NCBI GenBank assembly: GCA_041389725.1 | Contig: JAWKRG010000003.1 | Span: 124,001-188,000, forward strand | Direction: 5' to 3' | Length of the DNA: 64,000 nt | Source of the DNA: Polyangiaceae bacterium | Lineage (GTDB): Bacteria > Myxococcota_A > Polyangia > Polyangiales > Polyangiaceae | Part shown: positions 1 to 9,230 of the stretch, piece by piece | Layout of the letters: every line of letters starts with the position of its first letter | Numbering within the stretch: the first letter of the stretch is position 1 | Notes under the pieces: model-generated | Seen by the model: the letters and a program-made list of their open reading frames with translations, nothing else | What the model was told of the DNA's origin: nothing | Databases searched by the model: none | Program-made: the position numbers and the translations under genes

Positions 1-2
1 GA

Positions 3-725
3 ATGAGCCCCGCCACCACGCTGCGCGTGAGTCTGGGCGCCAGCACTGCGACCTATCCGCACCAGGACGCGCTAGCGTCGCAAACTGCCACACAAGTGCG
101 CGCGGGCGTGCGCTCCCTGGAGCTGATCGACGACCAGGGCACTCCCTGGCCGATCTACACGGCGCAGGGCGAGGCCACGACGGTGAGCTACGACAACGGC
201 GCACGGACTCAGTTGACGGAACTCGAGCCGAGTGCGCTGAAGCCCGGCAAGTACGTTCGCGCCCGTTTGGTGCAAGATTGGTCGCGTTTCGACATCACTG
301 CGACGCTGCACGACGGCAACACCACCACCAGCGGCACGCTCTCCGTTCTGCAAGTCACGTCGGACGGAACGAGCATGAACGGCACCATGTATGACGGCGG
401 CGACTACGAGCACTCCTTCGCCGCCGCGGGACAACAGCCGCAGTCGTTCACGGGCGCTGCACCCATCCCCGATCACTCCACCACCGCTGAAGCCGAGGCC
501 CACGTGGAATCCGGCGCTTGGGCCGTCTACTTTCCGGTCGACATACAGATCACCGACCAGAGCCTCGGCACCCTGAGTATCGTGGCGAACATGGACCACG
601 CCTTCCGTTGGACTGACCTGTCGAGCGCAGGCTACCAAGACGCGGTGTACGACATCGCGCCACCGCTCTACGAAGTGGTGGAGCAGTTCGGCGCAAACCG
701 CTTCGACGTGGCCCTGACCCCCTGA
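3..725 (+). CDS. Secreted-type hypothetical protein, probably 5'-truncated by the window edge
   Basis: I do not recognise this 240-aa product. The first in-frame ATG lies two bases from the window edge and no signal peptide or ribosome binding site is visible, so the real gene probably begins upstream. The sequence is rich in Thr, Ser, Asp and short alternating beta-type stretches, with no Cys and no membrane segment. That composition fits a beta-sandwich domain of an exported protein. Codon usage matches the neighbours, which supports a real gene. Function unknown. Confidence 0.6.
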   Translation: MSPATTLRVSLGASTATYPHQDALASQTATQVRAGVRSLELIDDQGTPWPIYTAQGEATTVSYDNGARTQLTELEPSALKPGKYVRARLVQDWSRFDITATLHDGNTTTSGTLSVLQVTSDGTSMNGTMYDGGDYEHSFAAAGQQPQSFTGAAPIPDHSTTAEAEAHVESGAWAVYFPVDIQITDQSLGTLSIVANMDHAFRWTDLSSAGYQDAVYDIAPPLYEVVEQFGANRFDVALTP

Positions 726-965
726 CGCGAGCGGCGCTCCACCACTCGGAAGCGCAAGGCAGCATCACGTCGCGTTCCCGCTTCGCCCCTCGCTATCCGC
801 ATTGGGAGGCTTTCTTCAAAGAATTCCGCAGGTTCCGGCTGAAGGCTCGTCGGCGACCAGCGGGAAGAATCTGCCCCATCGACCCGTATTGGGGGCCGCG
901 GTAGTCATCGGCGCTGGGCGCTCTTTGGGCCCGGGGGGACGATCGAGCCGCAGCAGGAACGTGCC

Positions 966-1322
966 ATGCAACAGATGCCTCAACAGTACCAGTACCCACC
1001 GCAGCAACAGATGGCCCCTCAGCCCGCCGGCCCCGCAGTCGCGCCGGCGCGCGAGCCCAAGCGCAACATCATCTTGATCGGGATCGGTTTGTTTCTCCTG
1101 ATCTTCATCGCACTGCCGGTGTTCGGGTTGTTCGCCTACAACCTGTATCAGTACATGACCATCGAAGATAAGTTCGCCGATCTGCCCAGCTACGCGCGCA
1201 GCTTTGGCGTCGAGATCGTGAAGCGCGCCGCCATGAAGCGCATGATGATCTTTGGACCCGTCTCAGGCGTCTTCGGCCTGGTGGGACTCGTCCTCGCCGG
1301 CCTGGGAATGCGCAAGAAGTAG
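966..1322 (+). CDS. Small two-TM membrane protein with Pro/Gln-rich cytoplasmic N-terminus
   Basis: 118 aa. Residues 1-25 are a low-complexity Gln/Pro/Met/Tyr segment, followed by a basic patch (EPKRN). Two hydrophobic segments follow, at about residues 36-60 and 92-115, the second ending in RKK. A short polar loop (YMTIEDKFADLPSYARSFG) lies between them. It stands about 110 bp upstream of a Ser/Thr kinase gene on the same strand and might be co-transcribed with it. I know no function for this type; small myxobacterial membrane proteins of this build are common. Confidence 0.7.
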   Translation: MQQMPQQYQYPPQQQMAPQPAGPAVAPAREPKRNIILIGIGLFLLIFIALPVFGLFAYNLYQYMTIEDKFADLPSYARSFGVEIVKRAAMKRMMIFGPVSGVFGLVGLVLAGLGMRKK

Positions 1323-1429
1323 CGGCCCAAATGGGTAGGCGCGGGCGCATCTGGCTCGCGCTTTCCCCCCGTCGGGGATCGGGTAGCCCGTCAGGCGGGC
1401 CGACCTGGTGTGTTGGAAGATGAGCTAGG

Positions 1430-2596
1430 ATGACTGCTGCACGAGTTCGCAAGAGCGACATCTCCCGTCCGCAGAGTTCGCGGCCCAACTGGAGTGTCGC
1501 CAGTGAACCCCCGCCGCCGGAACGCATCGGCTCGTTCCGCGTGCTGTATCAGCTGGCCAAGGGTGGAACTTCGTCGGTCTTCGTCGCAGAGCTGGAGGGC
1601 GACGCTTCCCAGGTCTTCGCCATCAAGTTGCTGGACAAGCGCGGCCAGGACGAATTCGGGCTGCGCTCGTTCCTGGCCGAGGCACGCGTCACGACCAGCC
1701 TCGATCACCCCAACGTCGTGAAGGCACTGGAGTGGGGTGAACACGAGGGCGTGCCCTTTATCGCCATGGAGCTCGTGTTGGGTGCTTCCGTCTCGGAACT
1801 CCTGGCCGCCCTTCGTCGCCACGAACGACTGCTGGACCCCTGGATAGCCGCTTTCGTCATCGAGCAGGCGGCGCTGGGACTGCACCACGCCCACGAGCTG
1901 CGAGACGCGGCGGGCAATCCGATTCATCTCGTGCACCGCGACATCTCCCCCCACAACATCCTGCTGTCCTTCGAGGGACGCGTTGCGCTCTCGGACTTCG
2001 GCATCGCCAAGTTCGCCGCCCGCGGCCACACCACTGCGAAGGGCATGCTCAAGGGGCGCTTCGCCTACATGTCCCCCGAGCACGTGCGCGGCGATTCCCT
2101 GGACCGCCGCTCGGATGTCTTCTCTTTGGGCATCGTGCTCTACGAAGCCCTCACCCTACAGCGAGCCATGGACGGCAAGAGCGCTGGCGAGACCGTGCTG
2201 CAGCTGCTGCAGACGGAACGCATCGATCCGCGCGCTGTGCTCCCGGACCTGCCGGCCAGCCTCGCGGAAATCGTGACCAAGGCTTGTGCGAATCGTCCGG
2301 AAGCGCGCTTCCAGACCGCCCTCGAGATGGCTGAAGCACTGCGGCGCGCGCGGGCGACGGCTAGCGAGAACGATGGCGGCGCTCGCGTCAGCTCTCTGGT
2401 CAACAAGCACTTCGCGGCGCGCCTTGCGCACTTCTCGTCGATGCGTTCGGACGCGCCTAGCCCGCCGCCCGCTCCGAGTAGCGTCGCCGTGACGCCACGC
2501 AGCCAGCGCCCGAAGGGGCAGCTGTGGTTGCTGGTGGGGGTCGCGCTGATCAGCGCGCTAGTGACCAGCCTGCTACTGCTGCTCTTACTGCGCTGA
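1430..2596 (+). CDS. Membrane-anchored eukaryotic-type serine/threonine protein kinase
   Basis: 388 aa with an almost complete Hanks-type kinase domain at about residues 34-305. Visible motifs are a glycine loop (LAKGGTSSVF, 42-51), the ATP-binding Lys66 in FAIK, the catalytic HRD at 169-171 followed by ISPHN, the DFG at 189-191, and MSPEH as the APE-like motif of the activation segment. The glycine loop has Ser where a third Gly is often found. A Ser/Pro-rich linker precedes a strongly hydrophobic C-terminal helix (about 364-387), so the catalytic domain should face the cytoplasm with no extracellular sensor. It ends 15 bp from the convergent peptidase gene. Substrates are unknown. Confidence 0.93.
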   Translation: MTAARVRKSDISRPQSSRPNWSVASEPPPPERIGSFRVLYQLAKGGTSSVFVAELEGDASQVFAIKLLDKRGQDEFGLRSFLAEARVTTSLDHPNVVKALEWGEHEGVPFIAMELVLGASVSELLAALRRHERLLDPWIAAFVIEQAALGLHHAHELRDAAGNPIHLVHRDISPHNILLSFEGRVALSDFGIAKFAARGHTTAKGMLKGRFAYMSPEHVRGDSLDRRSDVFSLGIVLYEALTLQRAMDGKSAGETVLQLLQTERIDPRAVLPDLPASLAEIVTKACANRPEARFQTALEMAEALRRARATASENDGGARVSSLVNKHFAARLAHFSSMRSDAPSPPPAPSSVAVTPRSQRPKGQLWLLVGVALISALVTSLLLLLLLR

Positions 2597-2611
2597 CTCG
2601 GCCGAGCGCGC

Positions 2612-3661
2612 TCAGGGCACGAGAGCCAAGCCCTCGGCCGTGGTGCCAATCTGCGCGCGCGTCACCTTCGTCATGAACGCGAAGTCCAACTGACTCACGT
2701 CGTCGGGCCCCAAGGCGCAGTGATAGTTCTGATAGCGGAAGTTGCTGGTGTCCGTGACCATGATGCCCGGATAGCCCTCCTGCCAGAACGCGGCGTGGTC
2801 CGAGCGCTGCAGATCGCCGAGCAGTGGATTGGTCGCCTGCGCGATCGTCAATGGCAGCCTCACGACCGGTAGCCCGACGCGAGTTCCCTGGGCGGCGAAG
2901 GTGTCCAGCGTGGACTTCGAGGTATCCAGCGCCACCAAGGCGAGGAAGTCCGCGCGAAACTCGTTGTCCTGCACCTGTTTGTACTCGGCCGGGAAGAGGA
3001 TCTCGAATCCAGCGGGGACTTGCTGGGCGTTGGGCTCGTCCTTGGTGTAGCCGAGCATCTCCAGGGAAAACATCTCCACGACGTCGTCGCCCCGCGACTT
3101 GGCTTCCATGGCATAGGCCTGGGAGCCGATCAGGCCGTCTTCTTCTTCGTCCCAGCACGCAACGACCAAGGTGCGCTCGAAGGACTTCGGCCCCAAGATA
3201 CGCGCTGCCTCCAGCAATCCCGCAACGCCCGTGGCGTTGTCGTCAGCTCCCGCGCAACCGGGAATGTGATCGTAGTGCGCCGAGACGACTATCTGCTCGC
3301 TGGGTTTGCTGGTCCCAACGCGCTTGCCGATGACGTTCACTCCCGTTGCATACTTGTGGCGCGTCACTTCGAAGCCATACTGCGCGAAGCGTTCGGCACA
3401 AAGATCCTGCACCGCTTGCCAGTGAGCGCTACCCGGTGGTCGCGGCTGCGCAACGAAGGTGACGTCGGCTTCGAGGCGCGATTGCTCTACGCAATCCGCC
3501 AGCCCGTCTGCGCTGGAGGCACTGCACGTCGCGACAGCGGCGTCTCCAGCGGCGTCACTACCGGCATCGTTTCCTGGCGTCGCAGATCCGCCACTGCTCG
3601 AGTCACAGGCGATCAAGGTTGGAGCAACCAGCGCGGCGACGAGAAGGCGAGAGCGAAACAT
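2612..3661 (-). CDS. M28-family zinc metallopeptidase lipoprotein
   Basis: 349 aa. The N-terminus is a lipoprotein signal ending in LIAC (Cys19), followed by a Ser/Gly/Ala linker. The catalytic region has the M28 dizinc pattern: H129-x-D131 in SAHYDH, D140-D141-N, the acidic DEEED cluster at 171-175 and a late SDHAAFW histidine. This predicts an aminopeptidase- or carboxypeptidase-like exopeptidase outside the cytoplasm, useful to a predatory or proteolytic soil bacterium. Substrate cannot be read from the sequence. It is a single gene, convergent with the kinase gene. Confidence 0.92.
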   Translation of the reverse strand: MFRSRLLVAALVAPTLIACDSSSGGSATPGNDAGSDAAGDAAVATCSASSADGLADCVEQSRLEADVTFVAQPRPPGSAHWQAVQDLCAERFAQYGFEVTRHKYATGVNVIGKRVGTSKPSEQIVVSAHYDHIPGCAGADDNATGVAGLLEAARILGPKSFERTLVVACWDEEEDGLIGSQAYAMEAKSRGDDVVEMFSLEMLGYTKDEPNAQQVPAGFEILFPAEYKQVQDNEFRADFLALVALDTSKSTLDTFAAQGTRVGLPVVRLPLTIAQATNPLLGDLQRSDHAAFWQEGYPGIMVTDTSNFRYQNYHCALGPDDVSQLDFAFMTKVTRAQIGTTAEGLALVP

Positions 3662-3811
3662 GTGCGGACGCTACCACGCGTCGACACCGGGTGCAGAGCG
3701 CGCGACCGAGAACCGCTCCCGGACGGCTTTGCTCCCCAGACCCGCGCAACCGCTCAAAGGAAGCCTTGAGCGCCCGGAGCCGAGGCGCTATAGGTCACGC
3801 CCACGAACACC

Positions 3812-6514
3812 TTGCCCCAAAGAAGGCTGGAGGCGGCACTCGAACACGCGGCGGAGGTGCTGCCGGCGCAAGGGCCCATCGGGATCTTCGTCCACCACAA
3901 CACGCTGCACGCCTACGAACGGTTGCCCTTCGAGCTGGGCGTCGAGGAGGCGGCGCGTCGCTATGGCGCCGAACCCTACTGGTCCCTGTCGGGCTATCGC
4001 GCGGAGCTACTGCGCGGGCGAATCACCGACGCAGATCTGGAGCACGAGCTCCGACGTGAGTACACGGACGAGGTTGTGGCGCATGGGCTGTCCCGGATCC
4101 AGATCGCGCGCCACCTGCTAGTCGACGTCGACGAGGAGCCGAGCGCAAGCGCCTTCGAATGGGCTCTATCCGAAGGTATCGAGTCGGCGGAGTCGTGGGA
4201 GGCCGCGCAGGTCGCGTGGTGCACGCCGGACGGAGTCCCTGAAACGATCTTGGCAAAGGGTGGCGCGACAGCGCAGTGGGTGCATCCGCTCTTGATTCGC
4301 CTGAGCGCGGCCTTCCTGGACCAGGGTGTGGCGTACTGGCGTTTGCCAGACGTAGAGCACGGATTCCTCACGGCGTGCGCGCGCCTACTGCGCCAGAGAT
4401 GGGGACCACCGGAGGAGTGGATGCGCTCGCTGAGCGAGAGCTTCGCCGGGATCGAGGGCGTGGACGCGACGAAGGTGGTGCTCGATTGCCTGGACGAACT
4501 CGGTGTGCGCGAAGCTGACTGGGTCGACTACCTCTCCGATCGCCTGCTCGCGTTGCCCGGCTGGGCCGGCATGTTCCGTCAGCTCGAGCTCAGACCAGAC
4601 CGCGCCCCGGTGAAGGCACCTCCAGCCCGCTTGATCGATTTCCTGGCCGTGCGCCTGGTCATCGAACGCGAGGTGGAGCGCGCCGGGCTCCTACAGTCGC
4701 CGGACCGCGCAAGAAAAGCGCTCGGGCGAGGCGCCTACGAGCTCTTCGCAGTAGCGAAGGCTGCAGGGTGGAGCGCAGCGCAACTGACGGCGCTCACGCG
4801 CGAGGAGCGTGAGTGCCTCGCCGGGCTGATCACGCAGCTGGACGAGGTCGGTCGACGTCGTTTGCTGCATCGCGCCTACGAGCGGCGTCATCGCATCACG
4901 ACTCTAGATGCCGTCGCACTGCACACCCCAAGCGTGACACCGCAGCCACGCTTTCAGTTGATTTGTTGCATTGATGAACGCGAGGAGTCCCTGCGACGTC
5001 ACCTCGAAGAGGCCGCACCTCACTGGCAAACCTTTGGCGCACCGGGATTCTTCGGCGTCGCCATGTACTACAAAGGCATCGACGACGCACACCCGCGTCC
5101 GCTGTGCCCGATTACGATCGTGCCGCGGCACGAGGTGCACGAGATCGCCCTACCAGGTCGCAGCACGCGGCTGGTCAAGCGCGCGAGGCAACGCGAGGCC
5201 TTCGGCAAACTGGCTCGCGGCGCCAGCGTCGGGTCGCGGACCTTCGTACGCGGCTCGCTGTGGAGCAGCACGCTCGGCGTGCTGTCTGCGGCGCCGCTGG
5301 TGGCGCGGGTGCTGTTTCCGCGCGCCACCGCTGCGCTTCGTGAGAAAGTCTCGAGCGTGTCCATCCAGCGTGTCGAGACTCGGCTCGATCTGCTGCGCAG
5401 CGACGACGGACACGGCGAGCATGATCGCTGGCAGGGATTTTCCCTCGATGAGATGGTCGCCATCGTCGCGCAGCAACTCGAGGACATCGGCCTCGTTGCT
5501 GACTTCGCGCCGCTGGTGTTCGTGCTGGGGCATGGTTCCCACAGCTTGAACAACCCGCACGAGTCCGCGCACGACTGCGGCGCTTGCGGCGGCGGTCACG
5601 GCGGCGCCAACGCGCGAGCACTCGCGCAGATGGCCAACCACCCCGAGGTGCGCCAGCGCTTGTCACTTCCGAACGAAACGTGGTTCATCGGCGGTTTCCA
5701 CGATACCTGCGACGACGCCATCGAACTCTTCGATCTGGATGCGGTGCCAGCGCGCTTCGCCGATCGGCTCCAGGCGGCCCGCGCCGATCTCGATCACGCG
5801 CGCGCTCTCGACGCCCGGGAACGATGTCGGCGCTTCGAAATTGGGCCCGGCGATCCGAACCCCGCGGCCGCGCTGCGTCACGTAGAAGGTCGGGCGGAGG
5901 ATCTGGCGCAGCCGCGCCCCGAGTACGGCCATGCATCCAACGCCGTTTGCTTCGTGGGGCGCCGCGCTCGTGTGCGCGATCTGTTTCTAGATCGGCGCGC
6001 GTTCTTGATGTCCTATGACCCGTCCCAAGATGCGGACGGCACCATCTTGGCACGCGTGCTCGCCTCGGTGGTGCCGGTAGGAGCAGGGATCAATCTCGAG
6101 TACTACTTCTCTTTCGTCGACCCCAAGAGGTACGGCTCGGGCACCAAGCTGCCACACAACATCTCCGGTCTCGTCGGCGTGATGGACGGCCATGCCAGCG
6201 ATCTGCGGACGGGCCTGCCTTGGCAAATGGTGGAAATCCACGAGCCCGTGCGCTTGTTGGCCGTCATCGAGGCGACGCCGGAGCGGGCACTGGCGGCGGC
6301 CCAAGCCACGCAAAGCGTGTGGCGGCTAGTGAAGAACGAGTGGCTCGCCGTCGCCACGCTGGATCCGGATTCGAATGCCATCCACGTACTCGAAGGTGGC
6401 CGCCTCGTACCCTATGCACCGGAAGCGGAGACTCTGCCGCAGGTGGGGAGCTCCCACTCTGCCTTCCGCGGCAACAAGGGGCATGTGGCGCCAGTGCGCA
6501 TCGGAGCGACATGA
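3812..6514 (+). CDS. dabA: Inorganic carbon transporter subunit DabA (DUF2309/UPF0753)
   Basis: About 900 aa from a TTG start; the true start could be a few codons away. It belongs to the DabA family, the cytoplasmic carbonic-anhydrase-like subunit that couples CO2 hydration to an ion gradient and accumulates bicarbonate. The family's zinc ligands are visible: Cys386 and Asp388 in CCIDERE, then His574 in LGHGSHS and Cys589 in HDCGACGGGHGG, with the expected 15-residue spacing between the last two. The N-terminal HHNTLHAYE motif is also family-typical. The stop codon overlaps the start of the next gene (ATGA), and two NuoL/M-like membrane subunits follow. In described Dab systems the membrane subunit is usually the first gene, so the order here is reversed. 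Confidence 0.93.
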   Translation: MPQRRLEAALEHAAEVLPAQGPIGIFVHHNTLHAYERLPFELGVEEAARRYGAEPYWSLSGYRAELLRGRITDADLEHELRREYTDEVVAHGLSRIQIARHLLVDVDEEPSASAFEWALSEGIESAESWEAAQVAWCTPDGVPETILAKGGATAQWVHPLLIRLSAAFLDQGVAYWRLPDVEHGFLTACARLLRQRWGPPEEWMRSLSESFAGIEGVDATKVVLDCLDELGVREADWVDYLSDRLLALPGWAGMFRQLELRPDRAPVKAPPARLIDFLAVRLVIEREVERAGLLQSPDRARKALGRGAYELFAVAKAAGWSAAQLTALTREERECLAGLITQLDEVGRRRLLHRAYERRHRITTLDAVALHTPSVTPQPRFQLICCIDEREESLRRHLEEAAPHWQTFGAPGFFGVAMYYKGIDDAHPRPLCPITIVPRHEVHEIALPGRSTRLVKRARQREAFGKLARGASVGSRTFVRGSLWSSTLGVLSAAPLVARVLFPRATAALREKVSSVSIQRVETRLDLLRSDDGHGEHDRWQGFSLDEMVAIVAQQLEDIGLVADFAPLVFVLGHGSHSLNNPHESAHDCGACGGGHGGANARALAQMANHPEVRQRLSLPNETWFIGGFHDTCDDAIELFDLDAVPARFADRLQAARADLDHARALDARERCRRFEIGPGDPNPAAALRHVEGRAEDLAQPRPEYGHASNAVCFVGRRARVRDLFLDRRAFLMSYDPSQDADGTILARVLASVVPVGAGINLEYYFSFVDPKRYGSGTKLPHNISGLVGVMDGHASDLRTGLPWQMVEIHEPVRLLAVIEATPERALAAAQATQSVWRLVKNEWLAVATLDPDSNAIHVLEGGRLVPYAPEAETLPQVGSSHSAFRGNKGHVAPVRIGAT

Positions 6515-7839
6515 GCGCAGTCCTCACGATTCTGCCCGCTTTGGTGGTGACTCTGCCGCTGTTGGCGTTCGCGCTGCTTGGGCTCGCGCGCGTGTTCGGT
6601 CGAAGCAGCGTCGAACGTGTCACGGGCACCATCGTGGGCAGCGCGTTCGGGCTCGGCGCGTTGAACACTGTCATCACCGCGGTGCTCTTATACCTGGACG
6701 GCCGCGAGTCCTTCGTCGTGCAGCTCGGCACCTGGTTTTCGACCGGCGACTACGCTTTCCAGCTCACGCTGCTGATCGATCGCTTGTCCCTTCCTTTCAT
6801 GCTGCTCGCCACCGTGCTCTGCGGGGTGGTCGGTGCGTTCTCCACGCGCTACCTGCATCGCGAACCGGGACACCGGCGCTTCATGACGCTGCTCTGCTTG
6901 TTTGGCGCAGGCGTGCTTCTGATTACCACCGCCGGCAGTTTCGACGTGGCTTATGCCGGCTGGGAAATGGTCGGACTCACGTCGGCGCTGTTGGTGGCGT
7001 TCTTCCACGAGCGAGAGGCACCGCTGGCGCACGGCCTGTGGACCTTCGCGGTGTACCGCGTGTGCGACGTAGGCTTGTTGCTCGCCGCCATCCTCATCCA
7101 CCACTGGGCGGGCAGCGGTGAGTACAGCCAAATCGCCCAGGGCGGCGCTTGGCCCGGCGGCCATGTCGCGCTGTCCGCGAACCAGGCCACGGCCGTGAGC
7201 TTGCTCCTGGTGTTCGCTGCCATGGGCAAGTCGGCACAGATCCCGTTTTCCGGATGGCTACCTCGCGCGATGGAGGGCCCCACACCGTCGAGCGCGATTT
7301 TCTATGGCGCGCTCTCGGTGCACGCCGGAGCCTACGTGCTGCTTCGCGCCGCACCGGTCCTCGACCAAGCACCCGTCGCGCGTGCGGCGTTGATCATCGT
7401 GGGTCTGCTCAGCGCCGTACACGCCACTCTCGTGGGCCGCGCCCAAACCGACATCAAGAGCGCCCTGGCCTACGCGTCCATGACCCAGGTCGCATTGATC
7501 TTCGTGGAGATCGGCCTTGGCCTGCACTTCTTCGCGCTGCTGCATCTGACGGGGCACGCTGCGGTGCGCACGCTGCAGTTTCTGCGGGCGCCCTCCCTAC
7601 TGCACGAGCACCACCAGCTCGAGGCCGCAGTGGGTCACCACCTGGCGCGCACCGGAACCCACCTCGAGAGGCTATTGCCCGAACGAACTCAGCGTTGGCT
7701 CTACCGCCTGGCGCTCGAGCGCGGTTACCACGACAGCATTCTCTGGGCAGTCTGCGTAGCGCCGGCGTTCAGGCTTCTCCGTTGGCTAGATCGGCGCGAG
7801 CGTGGCTGGATCAAGCGGCTCGGAGGCGGCGTGCGATGA
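6511..7839 (+). CDS. NuoL/MrpA-like membrane subunit of the Dab complex (DabB-like)
   Basis: 442 aa starting at the ATG that overlaps the dabA stop; an upstream in-frame extension inside dabA is not part of the gene. It is almost entirely transmembrane and has proton-translocating antiporter-like features (PF00361 type): WEMVGLTSALLVAFF, then GKSAQIPFSGWLPRAMEGPTP with its conserved Lys, and SALAYASMTQ with a neighbouring Lys. It should supply the ion-conducting half of the DabA complex. A short C-terminal tail after the last conserved helices makes it smaller than the roughly 600-aa NuoL. It overlaps the next gene by ATGA, so the three proteins are probably translated together. Confidence 0.87.
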   Translation: MSAVLTILPALVVTLPLLAFALLGLARVFGRSSVERVTGTIVGSAFGLGALNTVITAVLLYLDGRESFVVQLGTWFSTGDYAFQLTLLIDRLSLPFMLLATVLCGVVGAFSTRYLHREPGHRRFMTLLCLFGAGVLLITTAGSFDVAYAGWEMVGLTSALLVAFFHEREAPLAHGLWTFAVYRVCDVGLLLAAILIHHWAGSGEYSQIAQGGAWPGGHVALSANQATAVSLLLVFAAMGKSAQIPFSGWLPRAMEGPTPSSAIFYGALSVHAGAYVLLRAAPVLDQAPVARAALIIVGLLSAVHATLVGRAQTDIKSALAYASMTQVALIFVEIGLGLHFFALLHLTGHAAVRTLQFLRAPSLLHEHHQLEAAVGHHLARTGTHLERLLPERTQRWLYRLALERGYHDSILWAVCVAPAFRLLRWLDRRERGWIKRLGGGVR

Positions 7840-9230
7840 TGCTCGCGCTGTGTGTGCTGCTGCCCGCCATCGCGGCCATCCCCGTCTGGCGCCTTCGAAA
7901 CCGCGAGCATGCGCGTGGCGTCGCAGCAGTCGTCGCCTCTGTCATCGTCGCGCTGGCGCTGGTGCTGTCGCGGACTAGTGGCGAATCGCTCGGCGTGCTC
8001 GAGCTCGACTCGGTGTCGGCGCTGCTCTTGCCGTTCGTCGCATTGATGTGCTGGATGCTCGTGCTTGCCGCGCCCACGAGCTGGGCGCGCCCGGCCGCCC
8101 TGGCCCGCTTGCTGTTGAACGAGTCCGTCCTGCTGTGTGCCTTTGCAGTGAGCGACGTGCGGCTACTAGTGGTGCTGTGGGCGCTGAGCTATGGCCCGGT
8201 GCTCCATGCGCTCGCGACGGACGACGCCAATCGACCGGTCTTTCGCGCGTTCCTGCTCTACGCAGCCGCCAGCACAGCGGCCTTCACGACCGGCACACTG
8301 CTGCTGGCATCGCAGCCTCTGACGCAACACTGGAGCATCTTCTCGTGGACCACCGATGCGCGGCCTCGTGCGATCGGCGTGGCGCTCGTGGTGGTCGCGG
8401 TCCTAATCCGCAAGGCGACCCTGCCCTTCCACTCCTGGCTGCCGGCGGTATTCGACGTGCGGCCGACGGGACCGACGCTGCTGCTCATCGCGCCCATGCT
8501 CGGCGCCTACTCCCTCGTACGCGTCGCGCTGCCCCTCGTGCCCGAGGTGCTCGGCGAGCGCTTGTTTCTGCTCGGCCCTCTATCCCTGGTCACCGCGGTG
8601 TACGCCGCGGGCTTGGCGCTGGTGCAGACGGATCTGCGCCGGTTGGTCGCGTGGTTGGCGATGAGCCAATCAGCGCTGGTACTCGTCGGCCTCGAGTGCC
8701 CGCACGGTGACGGCCTCGCCGGCGGCATCGTCACCTGGCTCTCCGCGGGAATGGCGTTGACCGGGCTTGCTCTCACCGCGTGGCTGATCGAATCCCGCCA
8801 CGGGCGGCTGTCCCTGGATCATCATCACGGCCTGTACCGGCGAAGCCCCCTGCTTGGCCTGATCTTCTTGCTCTCCGGGCTCAGCTTGGTGGGCTTTCCG
8901 GGCATGGCGGGCTTCGTGGGCAACGACCTCCTTCTGCGCGCGGTGCTGCGGGCATTCCCCTCAGCCGGGCTGTTGATGTTCGCGGCAAGCGCGCTCAGTG
9001 GAATCGCAATCCTCTCAGCGTTCTTCCGCGTGTTCTACGGCCCGCCGGAGCGCGGTCGCGTGATCGACTTGTTGCCGCGCGAGCGCGCAGCGCTGTTCGT
9101 GCCGCTGGCTTTGATGGTCTGGCAAGGTATCCAGCCCGCGCCCCTGGTGAACGCTGGTGCCCACGCCGCGCAGACCATTCTCGCGCAGACCCGGCCGCAC
9201 GGATCGCGCGCGGCATCGACCCATCACTGA
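7836..9230 (+). CDS. Second NuoM/NuoL-like membrane subunit in the dab operon
   Basis: 464 aa from the ATG overlapping the preceding stop. Polytopic, with the antiporter-like signature RKATLPFHSWLPAVFDVRPTGPT, then DLRRLVAWLAMSQSALVL and a later GLSLVGFPGMAGFVGNDLL. It resembles NuoM-type proteins but contains a distinctive HHHG segment before a helix bundle. Described Dab systems use one such subunit, so a second one in the same operon is unusual: it may be a heteromeric partner or may bring a second ion channel. Its stop lies 7 bp inside the end of the convergent lipoprotein gene. Confidence 0.85.
   Translation: MMLALCVLLPAIAAIPVWRLRNREHARGVAAVVASVIVALALVLSRTSGESLGVLELDSVSALLLPFVALMCWMLVLAAPTSWARPAALARLLLNESVLLCAFAVSDVRLLVVLWALSYGPVLHALATDDANRPVFRAFLLYAAASTAAFTTGTLLLASQPLTQHWSIFSWTTDARPRAIGVALVVVAVLIRKATLPFHSWLPAVFDVRPTGPTLLLIAPMLGAYSLVRVALPLVPEVLGERLFLLGPLSLVTAVYAAGLALVQTDLRRLVAWLAMSQSALVLVGLECPHGDGLAGGIVTWLSAGMALTGLALTAWLIESRHGRLSLDHHHGLYRRSPLLGLIFLLSGLSLVGFPGMAGFVGNDLLLRAVLRAFPSAGLLMFAASALSGIAILSAFFRVFYGPPERGRVIDLLPRERAALFVPLALMVWQGIQPAPLVNAGAHAAQTILAQTRPHGSRAASTHH

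Noticed and set aside
6220..6510. Upstream extension of the first membrane subunit gene
   Set aside because: This stretch is dabA coding sequence in another frame; the natural start is the ATG overlapping the dabA stop.
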